Positions 20,055-30,011 of a DNA stretch of 64,000 bases are shown here, one piece after another. Every line of letters starts with the position of its first letter. Position 1 is the first letter of the stretch. The notes under the pieces were generated by a model. That model was not told the DNA's origin. It ran no database searches and saw only the letters and a list, made by a program, of their open reading frames with translations. The DNA is taken from the NCBI GenBank assembly GCA_014803505.1, contig JAAVBM010000014.1:1-64000 (forward strand). Reading direction: 5' to 3'. Origin of the DNA: a bacterium. Its GTDB lineage: Bacteria > Cyanobacteriota > Vampirovibrionia > Gastranaerophilales > Gastranaerophilaceae. The translations under genes were made by a program, and so were the position numbers.

Positions 20055-21452
20055 ATGGAAATTAAAATTGTTGAAAACACTAAAGAGGTGTTATGTGATG
20101 TTCTTGTTGTCAATAAATTTGAAGGAAAAGAAACTTCAAATTCTTTGGTAAACAAATATGCGCCGGAAGATTTTACTGGTAAAGCTGGACAAATTTTTGT
20201 TATGCATACGCAAAAAGAGTTTCCATCCACATATATATTAGCGTTGGGTTTGGGTGATGAATCTTGTATGGATAATAATATTATTAGAGAAAATGTTGCA
20301 AAGGCTATAAAAAAATGTGTTGAATTAAAAGCTAAAACTGTAGCTTTTGATTTTTCAACCGATTATGGATTCTGTATGCCATTAGTGATGGGTGTTAATA
20401 TTGCAAATTATCATTTTGATAAATATAAAAATAAAAAAGCTCATAGAATTGCAGAAATATATTTATCCAATGTAGTTCCTGAAGCTGTAAATGTTGCAAG
20501 TATAATTTCAGATGCAATGAAATTATCAAGAAATTTAGCAAATGAGCCTGCCGCATTCTCAACTCCGTCAAAATTGGCGGAAATTGCACAAGGGTTTGAG
20601 GGTATAGAAACAATCGTATATGAAGAAGATAAGATTAGAGAACTTGGAATGACAGCTTACCTTGCAGTAGCTCAAGGTAGTGTTCAGCCTCCAAAATTTA
20701 TTCATATGAAATATGTTCCGGAAAATCCTAAAAAAAGAATTGCGATAATTGGTAAAGGATTATGTTTTGATAGTGGAGGTTTGGATATAAAACCTGCAGC
20801 ATCAATGCTTAATATGAAAGATGATATGTCAGGAGCTGCTTGTGTATTAGGTATAATGAAAGCTTTACCTAAGCTTCATCCGGATGTAGAAGTTCATGGT
20901 ATTATTGCAGCTTGTGAGAATATGCCTTCAGGCTCTTCTTATAAACCTGGTGATATTTTGACTGCTAAAAATGGTAAAACTATTGAGGTTGATAATACAG
21001 ATGCAGAAGGTCGTTTAACTTTGGCAGATGCATTGTGTTATGCTTGTGAATTACAGGTTGATGAAGTTGTTGATATTGCTACACTGACAGGAGCTTGTAT
21101 GGTTGCTTTAGGCTCTGCAGCTTCAGGTATTATGGGTAATAATGATGACTTTGTTAAAAATATTATTGAAGTTGGCGCATATGCAGGTGAAAAATTCTGG
21201 CAGCTTCCAATGTGGCAAGAATATCGTGATAATATGAACAGCGATGTTGCGGATATGAAAAATACCGGTACAAGATACGGTGGAGCTTCTGCTGCAGGCA
21301 TGTTCTTGAAAGAATTTGTGACTGATAATGTAAAATGGGCACATTTTGATATTGCTGGTACAGCTTTTCTGGATAAACCTCAGAAAGAGTTCTGTAAAGG
21401 TGCAACAGGTGCAGGGGTTAGAACTCTGTTAGATTATATAATTTGTCAATAG
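20055..21452 (+). CDS. pepA: Leucyl aminopeptidase (M17)
   Basis: GKGLCFDSGGLDIKPAASMLNMKDDMSGAA and NTDAEGRLTLADAL. Confidence 0.93.
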   Translation: MEIKIVENTKEVLCDVLVVNKFEGKETSNSLVNKYAPEDFTGKAGQIFVMHTQKEFPSTYILALGLGDESCMDNNIIRENVAKAIKKCVELKAKTVAFDFSTDYGFCMPLVMGVNIANYHFDKYKNKKAHRIAEIYLSNVVPEAVNVASIISDAMKLSRNLANEPAAFSTPSKLAEIAQGFEGIETIVYEEDKIRELGMTAYLAVAQGSVQPPKFIHMKYVPENPKKRIAIIGKGLCFDSGGLDIKPAASMLNMKDDMSGAACVLGIMKALPKLHPDVEVHGIIAACENMPSGSSYKPGDILTAKNGKTIEVDNTDAEGRLTLADALCYACELQVDEVVDIATLTGACMVALGSAASGIMGNNDDFVKNIIEVGAYAGEKFWQLPMWQEYRDNMNSDVADMKNTGTRYGGASAAGMFLKEFVTDNVKWAHFDIAGTAFLDKPQKEFCKGATGAGVRTLLDYIICQ

Positions 21453-21460
21453 ATTTTAGG

Positions 21461-21497
21461 AAGGCGGAGAATTTTAATTCTCCGCCTTAATTTTTTT
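21461..21497. terminator. Hairpin terminator
   Basis: aaggcggagaatt-tt-aattctccgccttaattttttt. Confidence 0.9.
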
Positions 21498-21513
21498 ATG
21501 TTAAAATGGGCTT

Positions 21514-22833
21514 ATGTGTGAAAAAAATCTTAAATACTATATAAAAGAATTATTAACTATTGCAGCTCCTATTATAATGGGGAATCTTGGTTTTATATTA
21601 ATTGGAGTTGGTGATGTATTGATTGCAGGACGTCATTCAACTGATACTTTTGCAGCAATAAGTATTGCAACTGCAATCGTCAATTGTATTTTGACATTCG
21701 GGATAGGATTGATTTCAAGTATTTCGCCTTTATTGTCAAATTATAGAGGAGAAAAGAAGTCTATTAAAAAGTATTTTTATCCTTCAATCCGTTTTTCAAT
21801 GCTTTTGGCATTGATAACTTCATTTGCTATAGTTGCGGTTATACCTTTAATTCCTAAAATGGGTTTTGAAGATAAATTAGTATTTCCTGTTCAGGAATAT
21901 ATGTTTATAACGGCTCTTAGTACATTTGGAGCTTATTTACATGCTTGTTTAAAAGAATATTTACAAGCTTTTGAAATTGTAATGTTTCCGAATTTATTAA
22001 CAATATTTTGTGTATTTTTAAATGTTGTATTAAATTGGATTTTAGTATTCGGGTTTGGACCAATTCCTTCGCTTGGAGTCGTAGGACTTGCAATTGCAAG
22101 TTTACTTGTTCGATATTTTATGGGATTTGCTTTATTAATATTCTGTTATCTAAATATGTCATTCCGAAATTATGAAGATAAAAAGTATTACAAAAATATG
22201 ATAAAACTCGGAATGCCGATTTCGCTTGCTGTAATGGTAGAATTTGTTGCATTTAACAGTATTGCAATTTTTATGGGTAGAGTTTCAGGTGTTTATGCTG
22301 CGGCACAAAATCTTGTGTGTACGCTAACTACAATTTCATTTATGATACCTTTTGCTATCTCGAATGCTATAGCTGTTAAGGTTGGCTTTGCTAATGGAGC
22401 TGAGGATTATAAGGATTTAAGAAGATATTCGCAAGTCGGAACTGTTATGTCAGTATTATTTATGATGTGCAGTGCTATCGTATTTTTATCCTTTCCAAAG
22501 CAAATCGTCGGTATTTTTACTGTAGATCCTGAACTTTTTAAAATCGCGATTCCTGTAATGTATGTTTTCCCATTGTTTCAAGTTTTTGATGGGTTACAAA
22601 TTTCACTTGCGGGAATATGTAAAGGTATAAAGCAAACAGATGTGGTTCTTTTTGCGAACTTTGTTGCTTATTGGTGTGTTGCTGTTCCTTTTGGATATTT
22701 ACTTGCCTTTTATTTTGATTTGAAGTTATCAGGATTCTGGATAGGGCTTGTTTGTGCCGCAGTCTTATTGTGTACGATAATGATTCTAAAGCTGAAAAAG
22801 TATTTTGATTTTTATAAAAAGCAAGAAGTTTAA
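21514..22833 (+). CDS. MATE-family efflux transporter
   Basis: About 12 TM segments; IAAPIIMGNLGFILIGVGDVLIAGRHS...NCILTFGIGLISSISPLLS. Confidence 0.87.
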   Translation: MCEKNLKYYIKELLTIAAPIIMGNLGFILIGVGDVLIAGRHSTDTFAAISIATAIVNCILTFGIGLISSISPLLSNYRGEKKSIKKYFYPSIRFSMLLALITSFAIVAVIPLIPKMGFEDKLVFPVQEYMFITALSTFGAYLHACLKEYLQAFEIVMFPNLLTIFCVFLNVVLNWILVFGFGPIPSLGVVGLAIASLLVRYFMGFALLIFCYLNMSFRNYEDKKYYKNMIKLGMPISLAVMVEFVAFNSIAIFMGRVSGVYAAAQNLVCTLTTISFMIPFAISNAIAVKVGFANGAEDYKDLRRYSQVGTVMSVLFMMCSAIVFLSFPKQIVGIFTVDPELFKIAIPVMYVFPLFQVFDGLQISLAGICKGIKQTDVVLFANFVAYWCVAVPFGYLLAFYFDLKLSGFWIGLVCAAVLLCTIMILKLKKYFDFYKKQEV

Positions 22834-22841
22834 AAATCGAT

Positions 22842-22868
22842 AAACCCTGAACTTAAGTTCAGGGTTAT
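22842..22868. terminator. Hairpin (likely terminator)
   Basis: aaaccctgaactt-aagttcagggtta. Confidence 0.6.
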
Positions 22869-22904
22869 TATTTGGGGTAATTATATAATATATATTGCTT
22901 TTAT

Positions 22905-23039
22905 TTAAAATACGAAAAATAGTAATGTAAACATGCATCCTAACGAAGCTGCACTGAATAGAAACCAAGTATGCATAATAGGATGTTGGTAAGACCAAAT
23001 TTCTTTAATTGTACTTGTTGCATTTGTTAGGGTGCGCAT
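22905..23039 (-). CDS. Small 44-aa membrane protein
   Basis: MRTLTNATSTIKEIWSYQHPIMHTWFLFSAASLGCMFTLLFFVF; ggag RBS before the ATG at 23039; one C-terminal TM. Confidence 0.5.
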   Translation of the reverse strand: MRTLTNATSTIKEIWSYQHPIMHTWFLFSAASLGCMFTLLFFVF

Positions 23040-23149
23040 GTTTTTTCTCCAATAAACTCGTTTTCTATATATTCTATTTTCCACATTTATCAAAAAACAA
23101 CATCACCTGTTTGGTTGATTATTAATTTAGTTTATCTTATTATTGATTT

Positions 23150-24424
23150 ATGCGTAAAGTTGAATTATTAATGCCTGCGGGCAATTTGGAAAAATTAGAA
23201 TATGCCGTAAGATACGGTGCAGATGCTGTATATTTAGGTGTAGTAGATTTCAGTTTACGAGCAATGCGTAAGGGTGAAATTATTACTTTAGAAAATTTGA
23301 AAAGTGCTGTAGATTTGGCTCATCGTTTGGGTGCAAAAGCATATATGACATTAAATATATTTGCATTTAATGAAGATATTAAAAATTTGGAATCCTGTAT
23401 TGAGATCATTAAAGATGCAAATCCTGATGCAATACTTGTTAGTGATTTTGGTATATTAAGACTATTAAAAAAATATATGCCGGATACAGAACTTCATATA
23501 AGTACACAAACTAATATTTTGAATTATGAATGTGTAAAGTTTTGGCAAGATTTGGGTGCAACCAGAGTTGTTCTTGCTCGTGAATTATCTATACCTGAAA
23601 TTGCTGAAATTAAATCAAAAGTTCCAGATATGGAAATTGAATGTTTTGTCCATGGTTCTCAATGCGTGTCTTTCTCTGGAAGATGCTTGTTAAGTGATTA
23701 TTTTACTAACGGTGAAAGAAAAGCTAATCATGGTAATTGCTCTCAACCATGCCGTTGGAGTTATAAGCTTGTTGAAGAAACAAGACCTGGTCAATATTAT
23801 GAAATCAATCAAGATGACAGGGGTTCTCATATCCTAAGTCCGAAAGATTTATGTTTGGTTGAGCATTTGAAAGAAATGATTGATGCCGGAGTAGATTCTT
23901 TTAAAGTTGAAGGTAGAACAAAAAGTTTGTATTATGTTTCAGCTGTTGCTAAAACGTATAGAAATGCTATTGATGAAATCCTTGGCAATTCTGATGCTGA
24001 TCTTTCTAAATACTTTATCGAATTGAAAAAAGTTGGAAATAGAGGTTATACTAAAGGCTTTGCTCTTGGTAATAATAATTCTGAAAGTTACAGTTATGAT
24101 ATTTCAAAAGGTCTTGCAGGTGCAGATTTCTTATTTGAATTCCATGACAGAAAAAAATATTCTGATGTCAAATTCGATTCTGATTGTAATGATAACTTAT
24201 ATTTTGTCAAAGTTAAAAATAAAGTTTTACTAAATGATGAAGTTGAAATTATTACTCCAAAAGAACAGTTTGTGGCTAAAATTATAGAAATTCTTGATGA
24301 AAAAGGCGAGTCACAAGATTTGGCAAATACTAATGCTGACGTTTATTTGAAGTTCGATAAAGAACCTGAAGATTACTCTGTAGCTTTGGCTCGTACGATT
24401 GGAGTGAAAGAGCATGTTTCTTAA
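23150..24424 (+). CDS. U32-family peptidase
   Basis: ELLMPAGNLEKLEYAVRYGADAVYLG and ECFVHGSQCVSFSGRCLLSDYFT...GNCSQPCRW. Confidence 0.93.
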   Translation: MRKVELLMPAGNLEKLEYAVRYGADAVYLGVVDFSLRAMRKGEIITLENLKSAVDLAHRLGAKAYMTLNIFAFNEDIKNLESCIEIIKDANPDAILVSDFGILRLLKKYMPDTELHISTQTNILNYECVKFWQDLGATRVVLARELSIPEIAEIKSKVPDMEIECFVHGSQCVSFSGRCLLSDYFTNGERKANHGNCSQPCRWSYKLVEETRPGQYYEINQDDRGSHILSPKDLCLVEHLKEMIDAGVDSFKVEGRTKSLYYVSAVAKTYRNAIDEILGNSDADLSKYFIELKKVGNRGYTKGFALGNNNSESYSYDISKGLAGADFLFEFHDRKKYSDVKFDSDCNDNLYFVKVKNKVLLNDEVEIITPKEQFVAKIIEILDEKGESQDLANTNADVYLKFDKEPEDYSVALARTIGVKEHVS

Positions 24425-24893
24425 ACCTGATTATAATTTAAAAAATATCTATGATATAAACTTGGAAGAATTAGAACAATCAGGAATTAAGGCTATGCTG
24501 TTTGATTTGGATAGTACTCTGATGGCTTCAAAGTCAGGTGTTTATTCTGAAGAAATGCAGCAATGGTTAAGAAAAGTTCAAGAGAAATTTTTCATGGCTG
24601 TTGTTTCAAATAATAAAAATGAAACATATATAGAAAAAGTAAAAAAGATATCAAACTTTCCAACTTTATTTAATGCTTGCAAACCTAAAACAGGTCCGGT
24701 ATTAGATTTTTTAACTAATTATAATATAAATCCGAAAGACTGTGTAATAGTTGGAGATAGGCCATTAACTGATATTTTGTGTGGTAAATATTTGGGATGT
24801 AAAACTATTCTGGTAGATTCTATTACTGCTGATACAGAGTCTAAAGTTGTTAGATTTGTAAGAGCTTTGGAACGATTATCTATTCGTTATTAG
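24414..24893 (+). CDS. YqeG-family HAD phosphatase
   Basis: GIKAMLFDLDSTLM, VVSNNKNE, KPKTGPVLDFL, VGDRPLTDILCGKYLG. Confidence 0.9.
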   Translation: MFLKPDYNLKNIYDINLEELEQSGIKAMLFDLDSTLMASKSGVYSEEMQQWLRKVQEKFFMAVVSNNKNETYIEKVKKISNFPTLFNACKPKTGPVLDFLTNYNINPKDCVIVGDRPLTDILCGKYLGCKTILVDSITADTESKVVRFVRALERLSIRY

Positions 24894-25146
24894 ATAATTC
24901 TAAATCTTTAGATTGAACTTTTTGAATTTATTTAAACTTTTACAAAATGTAAACTGGTTAAAACTCAACGATAATAATTATTTTGGGGTGTTCTCATATA
25001 AATATTGTATTATTCTTGCGTTTTTTGCCTAAATGTGAAACTTATGATATGATTTGTATAAAAGCAGTTATTTTTTAAATACATCAAATAGCTGATACAA
25101 ATATATCGTAGCTTTAATATAATGTAATCATTAACTATATTATTAG

Positions 25147-25947
25147 ATGGGTGGGAATAAAGTGAACACAAATTACTATAGGAAAGAGAGTTGGGTAGAT
25201 AACACATTCAGTAAACGTGGAAAATGCGTTCTGACATTATTAGCTGTTATCTTTTCTGTTGGTATTATTGCCGGCGGATGTGGTTTTATGCAAAATTTAG
25301 GCGGAGCAAATCAAGAGGAATCTCCGGTGCAGGAAGTTGCTAATATCCCTGCAGTAAAAGATGAAGTGAATGTTCCGGATGAAAGCAAAGTTGATCTTGA
25401 TGTGGAAGAAAATCAAGCAAGCAGCATGGTTTCATTGGACGTATCTTCAGTTGGAAGATCGGATCCTTTCATGCCGTCAGATGAAATTCAAGCGTTTGAG
25501 GATGCTAAAAATTCTGCGTTAGCTGAAGCATTAGCTCATAATGCTCAAATCAATGAATTGAACAAGTTGAAAGATGTGGTTGTTAGAGAAGCTGATGATA
25601 TCAGCCCTTACAGTTTTAATTTACCTGTTCCTCCAACATCCTTGGCTTCATCATCTTCTGCTGCGGCTAAGATAACAAGAACAAAAGTTGTTGGTATTAT
25701 GTATAACCAAGCTAATCCATCAGCTATTTTGAATGTTGATGATAAAGATTATTTAGTAAGACAAGGCGATAAAATTATCGGTCAAGAATATAAAGTTGTT
25801 CAAATTAACCCTAACTGGATTGTTGTTAGTTTAGGGTCAAATGTATATTCTGCTAGCATTGGTGAATTGTTCTCTAGGGAAGAATTTAGTAGAAATCAGA
25901 ATGATTTGTATAATTTGAAAAACAGATTTGGTGGTAGAAAAGGTTAA
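25147..25947 (+). CDS. PilP/GspC-like periplasmic pilus/secretion protein
   Basis: N-terminal TM/lipobox-like region, VGRSDPFMP motif and C-terminal KVVGIMYNQANPSAILNVDDKDYLVRQGDKI; directly upstream of the secretin. Confidence 0.7.
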   Translation: MGGNKVNTNYYRKESWVDNTFSKRGKCVLTLLAVIFSVGIIAGGCGFMQNLGGANQEESPVQEVANIPAVKDEVNVPDESKVDLDVEENQASSMVSLDVSSVGRSDPFMPSDEIQAFEDAKNSALAEALAHNAQINELNKLKDVVVREADDISPYSFNLPVPPTSLASSSSAAAKITRTKVVGIMYNQANPSAILNVDDKDYLVRQGDKIIGQEYKVVQINPNWIVVSLGSNVYSASIGELFSREEFSRNQNDLYNLKNRFGGRKG

Positions 25948-25973
25948 TAATAAAGTAATAAGCAGGAGCAGAT

Positions 25974-27905
25974 ATGAAAAATAAGATTAGAGAAAAAATT
26001 ATTGCAAGTGTTATGTTGTCAGCTTTCGCTGTAACTAATTCAGTTGGTGCTGCGTTTGCAATGAACGACATTTACAGTTTTGATGAAGCTTCAAGACCAA
26101 TGCTAAGGTCAACTGAAGTAGCTTCTTTAGATATGAATTCTGGTGTTAACATTGGAAATGCTGATTCAATTGTTAATTTAAGTTTAAGAGATGCTGATGT
26201 TAAGCAAGTTTTAAGAATGTTTGCTGATCAAGCAGGTATGAATATTATTTTCTCTTCTTCTATTGAAGAAGGTACTGTAACAATGGATTTAGTTGATATT
26301 CCTTTAGCAGAAGCGTTAAAGTTAGTTGTATCTACTAATAACTTGTTCTATGATATTCAAGCAAATACTTTGATCATTTCAACAAAAGACGAAGCATTAT
26401 CTGTTGCTCAAAAAGGAATGACTATTATTCCTGTTAAATATGTAAATGCTGCTGCTCTTGCATCTTTTATGAATTCTAATATATTTAATAAAAATGGTGT
26501 GAATCCGGGAGTGTCTACAAAACCTGTTGTAACTACTAACCCTGCAACTAACGAATTAATTGTTATGGGTACAGCTGCTGATGCTTCAATGGCTAGAAAA
26601 ATGGTTGAACAATTTGATAGAAAACCTCAAGTTACAACATTTAAAGTAAATCATACTACACCTGCAGAAATGGCTGATATGATTTGTACTTCATTATTAC
26701 CATCAACTATGGGTACTGCTGGAACTTCTGCCGGTGGCAGTGGTGGTGACTCATCTACCGGTTTTGCTGCTGGTATACCTACTGGTTTTGCTTCTGATGA
26801 TAGTGGCGATGACAGCGGTGATGGCGGAGATGATGGTGGCGACAGCTCATCTTTCTCTGTTGGCGGAGGTAAGTTGGTATGTAGTTTAGATGCTTCAGCT
26901 CCTTCGGCTGACGGTATTGAAGGTTTAGCATTTAAAAATCTTTCAGTTTCATACTTCCCAACTTTAGGTACTATTCAAGTTATTGGCGGTTCTCAAACTC
27001 AAATTGATATGATTCAAGAATATATTGCCGCTAATGATAGAAAAACTCCTCAAGCTTACATGGAAGTTCAAATTATTTCATTATCTGAATCAGGTAGTAA
27101 AACATTTGATAATACTTGGCAGTTCTTAAGTAAGAACTTCTCATTTAATGCTGGAAGAGGTTTCTCTACTAACTCTATGTATCCTGTATTCTTCGCAGGG
27201 CATGGTTATTCATTAGTGGATTCTAGCTCTTGGGAAGATGCTGATTTAGAAAAAGGTATTCCAGGACACTATAAAGAAGTGGGTAAAGTTAGTAAATGGG
27301 GAACTTCACCACATTTGGTATACTCAGTTAACTACTTGATTGAAAATAGAAAAGGTAGAGTACTTGCAAATCCAAGAATCTTGATGACAAGTGGACAAAA
27401 ATCAGTTATCGATTTAACATCTGACTATGTATCTAAAGTTACAACTCAATACTTAGATAATGGTACAGCTACCGCTTCTCAAGTTCAAAAAGAATATGAA
27501 ATCGGTGATGATAACGGTATCAAAGTTACAATTACTCCGTTCATCAGTCCGGATGGTTATGTAACATTGGATATCACTCCAGAATATTCAACTATTGCAT
27601 CTCAAATTTCAGCTTCTGGTGAAACTGATGATCCGGATATCGTAGCTACATTACTACAAAGACGTAATTTATCATTGAAAGGTATTAGAATTAAAGATGG
27701 TGAAACTCTTGTAGTCGGTGGTATGATTCAAGAAACTGAAACAAAATCTGTAGCTAAAATACCGTTCTTAGGTGATCTTCCTGTAATCGGTATGTTCTTC
27801 AGAAGTACAACTACTGGTAAAGAAAAACAAGAAATGGTTATTATGTTAACGCCTCAAATCGTAGTTGATACTGAAGATGCTGTAGCAGATGATACTACAT
27901 TATAA
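25974..27905 (+). CDS. Type IV pilus/type II secretion secretin (PilQ/GspD-like)
   Basis: STN domain VNLSLRDADVKQVLRMFADQAGMNIIFSSSI; secretin domain GRVLANPRILMTSGQKSVID...GETLVVGGMIQE...VPFLGDLPVIGMFFRS-type C terminus. Confidence 0.92.
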   Translation: MKNKIREKIIASVMLSAFAVTNSVGAAFAMNDIYSFDEASRPMLRSTEVASLDMNSGVNIGNADSIVNLSLRDADVKQVLRMFADQAGMNIIFSSSIEEGTVTMDLVDIPLAEALKLVVSTNNLFYDIQANTLIISTKDEALSVAQKGMTIIPVKYVNAAALASFMNSNIFNKNGVNPGVSTKPVVTTNPATNELIVMGTAADASMARKMVEQFDRKPQVTTFKVNHTTPAEMADMICTSLLPSTMGTAGTSAGGSGGDSSTGFAAGIPTGFASDDSGDDSGDGGDDGGDSSSFSVGGGKLVCSLDASAPSADGIEGLAFKNLSVSYFPTLGTIQVIGGSQTQIDMIQEYIAANDRKTPQAYMEVQIISLSESGSKTFDNTWQFLSKNFSFNAGRGFSTNSMYPVFFAGHGYSLVDSSSWEDADLEKGIPGHYKEVGKVSKWGTSPHLVYSVNYLIENRKGRVLANPRILMTSGQKSVIDLTSDYVSKVTTQYLDNGTATASQVQKEYEIGDDNGIKVTITPFISPDGYVTLDITPEYSTIASQISASGETDDPDIVATLLQRRNLSLKGIRIKDGETLVVGGMIQETETKSVAKIPFLGDLPVIGMFFRSTTTGKEKQEMVIMLTPQIVVDTEDAVADDTTL

Positions 27906-27958
27906 TTAATCAATTTATTGAATACACATATTGAAGAGAAAAGTACTACAAAGTAAAA

Positions 27959-30004
27959 ATGAATGCACTAATTTTAAGATTAAAAAACAGCATAGACCCG
28001 AAAATACTTGAAAGTATTGATAAAAATCTAATGGGACAATATCAATTTGTCCCGATTAGTGTGAAGGATAATTTCCTCTTCGTTGCTGTTTCAAAAAATT
28101 CGAATAAAGATCAAATTAACAACTTGTTGAAAAACAAGTTTCAGCAATCAATAAAGTTCATGTTAGTGGGTGAAGATGATTTACGTGAATTGTTATCATG
28201 CTTCATCCCTGCAGGGAACTTACCAAAAGTTACTAATACTGAAAAAGCTGAGACTTCAGCTGTCGAGTCTGAAACCAGAAACAATGGTGGTAAATTAGGT
28301 GAAATTCTTGTAGCAAAAGGTCTTCTGTCTGATGTTCAGTTGATGAAGGCTTTAGCAGAAGCAAAACGTAAACATATCCCTATTGGCTCTATGTTATTTG
28401 AAATGGGACTTATTTCTTTGGATCAATTGAAAGAAGTTCTTCATTCTCAAACAGGTTATGAGCTTGTATCTGCAGATCTGCTTTCAAATCAAAAGAATTT
28501 TGTTAATATTTTACCTGAAGATTTTATTAAAACTAATTCCGTTATTCCGGTATCTTCAGATGGAAAAACTCTTGTTTTAGGGGTTGTAAAGCCTATAAAA
28601 CCTGATGTTTTAAAAGAAATTATTTATTTAACAGGGCAAAATCCTAAACAGTTATTGATGACTCACTATGAGTTCACAACTGCTGTTAATACTTTTTTCT
28701 CTGAGCAGAAAAAACAGACTGAAGAAATCATTGAACAGATTAAAACTGAAACTATTGATTCCGATGAAGAAGCAACTCTTTGGGAACAAGTTAATGATGA
28801 ACTTCAGGATGCAACTGGTTCCGTTGCAAAATTTGTAAACCAAATTATTACCAACGGTATCGATAATAAAGTTTCCGATATTCACATCGAGCCAAGACTA
28901 TCAGGGTATATTGTAAGATACAGAAAAGACGGTATGCTTCAAAAAGTTCTTGATGTACCTGCTAAAGTTGAAACCTCTGTTATTGCACGTTTTAAGGTTA
29001 TGGCGAGAATGAATATTGCAGAAAACAGACGACCTCAGGATGGTACGTTCTCTATTTCTTATAACGGATGTTCTTATGACTTCCGTATAAATACCCTTCC
29101 TGTTTCCGGTAAGGAAAAAGTCTGTATTCGTATCTTGGCACCGGCAGTTTCATTGGCTTCAAATGATAAAGAAATTAAGCTTGTCGGAGCTACAGAATTA
29201 GATGTTCAAAAAGTTAAACAGATGGTATCTTGCCCGAACGGTGTTATTTTGACTTCAGGTCCTACCGGTTCTGGTAAAACCACTACTCTTTATTCAGTTT
29301 TAAAAAGTTTGAATGATGAATCTGTAAACATAACTACAATTGAAGACCCGATAGAAATTAAGCTTGAAGGTATCAACCAATCACAAATTAACGCAAAAGC
29401 AGGTATTACATTTGCATCTTGTATGCGTGCTATCTTGCGTCAAGACCCTGATATCATTCTGGTTGGTGAAATTCGTGACTATGAAACATTAGAAATTGCT
29501 ATTTCCGCTGCATTGACAGGTCACTTAGTATTAAGTACTGTCCACACAAACTCTGCAGCAGCAACCGTTACTCGTTTAATTGAAATGGGTGCAAAAGATT
29601 ATCTTGTTTCTTCAACATTATCAGGTGTAATTGCACAACGTTTGGTAAGAAGGCTTTGTGATGATTGTAAAGAAGAATACCATTGTACAAGAGAAGAAGC
29701 TATGATGGTTACTCATAATGAAGATGAAATTAAGTTAATTATGGAAACTCCGATTTATAGATCTGTTGGATGTAATAAATGTGGATTCCAAGGTTTCAAA
29801 GGCCGTCTTGGTGTATATGAAATTATGATGATTACTAAAGAAATCAAAAAACTTATTGCACAGGGTGCGCACGATTTGGAAATTGAAGAAAGTGCAGTTG
29901 AAAATGGTATGACAACATTGCATAAATCTTGTTATCAACACATAATAAAAGGTATGACTACAATCGATGAATTCGTGAGAGTTCTAGGTATGGCAGGCGA
30001 ATAG
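27959..30004 (+). CDS. GspE/PilB assembly ATPase
   Basis: MshEN-like N terminus; Walker A TSGPTGSGKTTTLYSVL, Asp box, DPDIILVGEIRDYETLEIAISAALTGHLVLSTVHTN, tetra-Cys zinc motif. Confidence 0.95.
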   Translation: MNALILRLKNSIDPKILESIDKNLMGQYQFVPISVKDNFLFVAVSKNSNKDQINNLLKNKFQQSIKFMLVGEDDLRELLSCFIPAGNLPKVTNTEKAETSAVESETRNNGGKLGEILVAKGLLSDVQLMKALAEAKRKHIPIGSMLFEMGLISLDQLKEVLHSQTGYELVSADLLSNQKNFVNILPEDFIKTNSVIPVSSDGKTLVLGVVKPIKPDVLKEIIYLTGQNPKQLLMTHYEFTTAVNTFFSEQKKQTEEIIEQIKTETIDSDEEATLWEQVNDELQDATGSVAKFVNQIITNGIDNKVSDIHIEPRLSGYIVRYRKDGMLQKVLDVPAKVETSVIARFKVMARMNIAENRRPQDGTFSISYNGCSYDFRINTLPVSGKEKVCIRILAPAVSLASNDKEIKLVGATELDVQKVKQMVSCPNGVILTSGPTGSGKTTTLYSVLKSLNDESVNITTIEDPIEIKLEGINQSQINAKAGITFASCMRAILRQDPDIILVGEIRDYETLEIAISAALTGHLVLSTVHTNSAAATVTRLIEMGAKDYLVSSTLSGVIAQRLVRRLCDDCKEEYHCTREEAMMVTHNEDEIKLIMETPIYRSVGCNKCGFQGFKGRLGVYEIMMITKEIKKLIAQGAHDLEIEESAVENGMTTLHKSCYQHIIKGMTTIDEFVRVLGMAGE

Positions 30005-30011
30005 GGGAATT

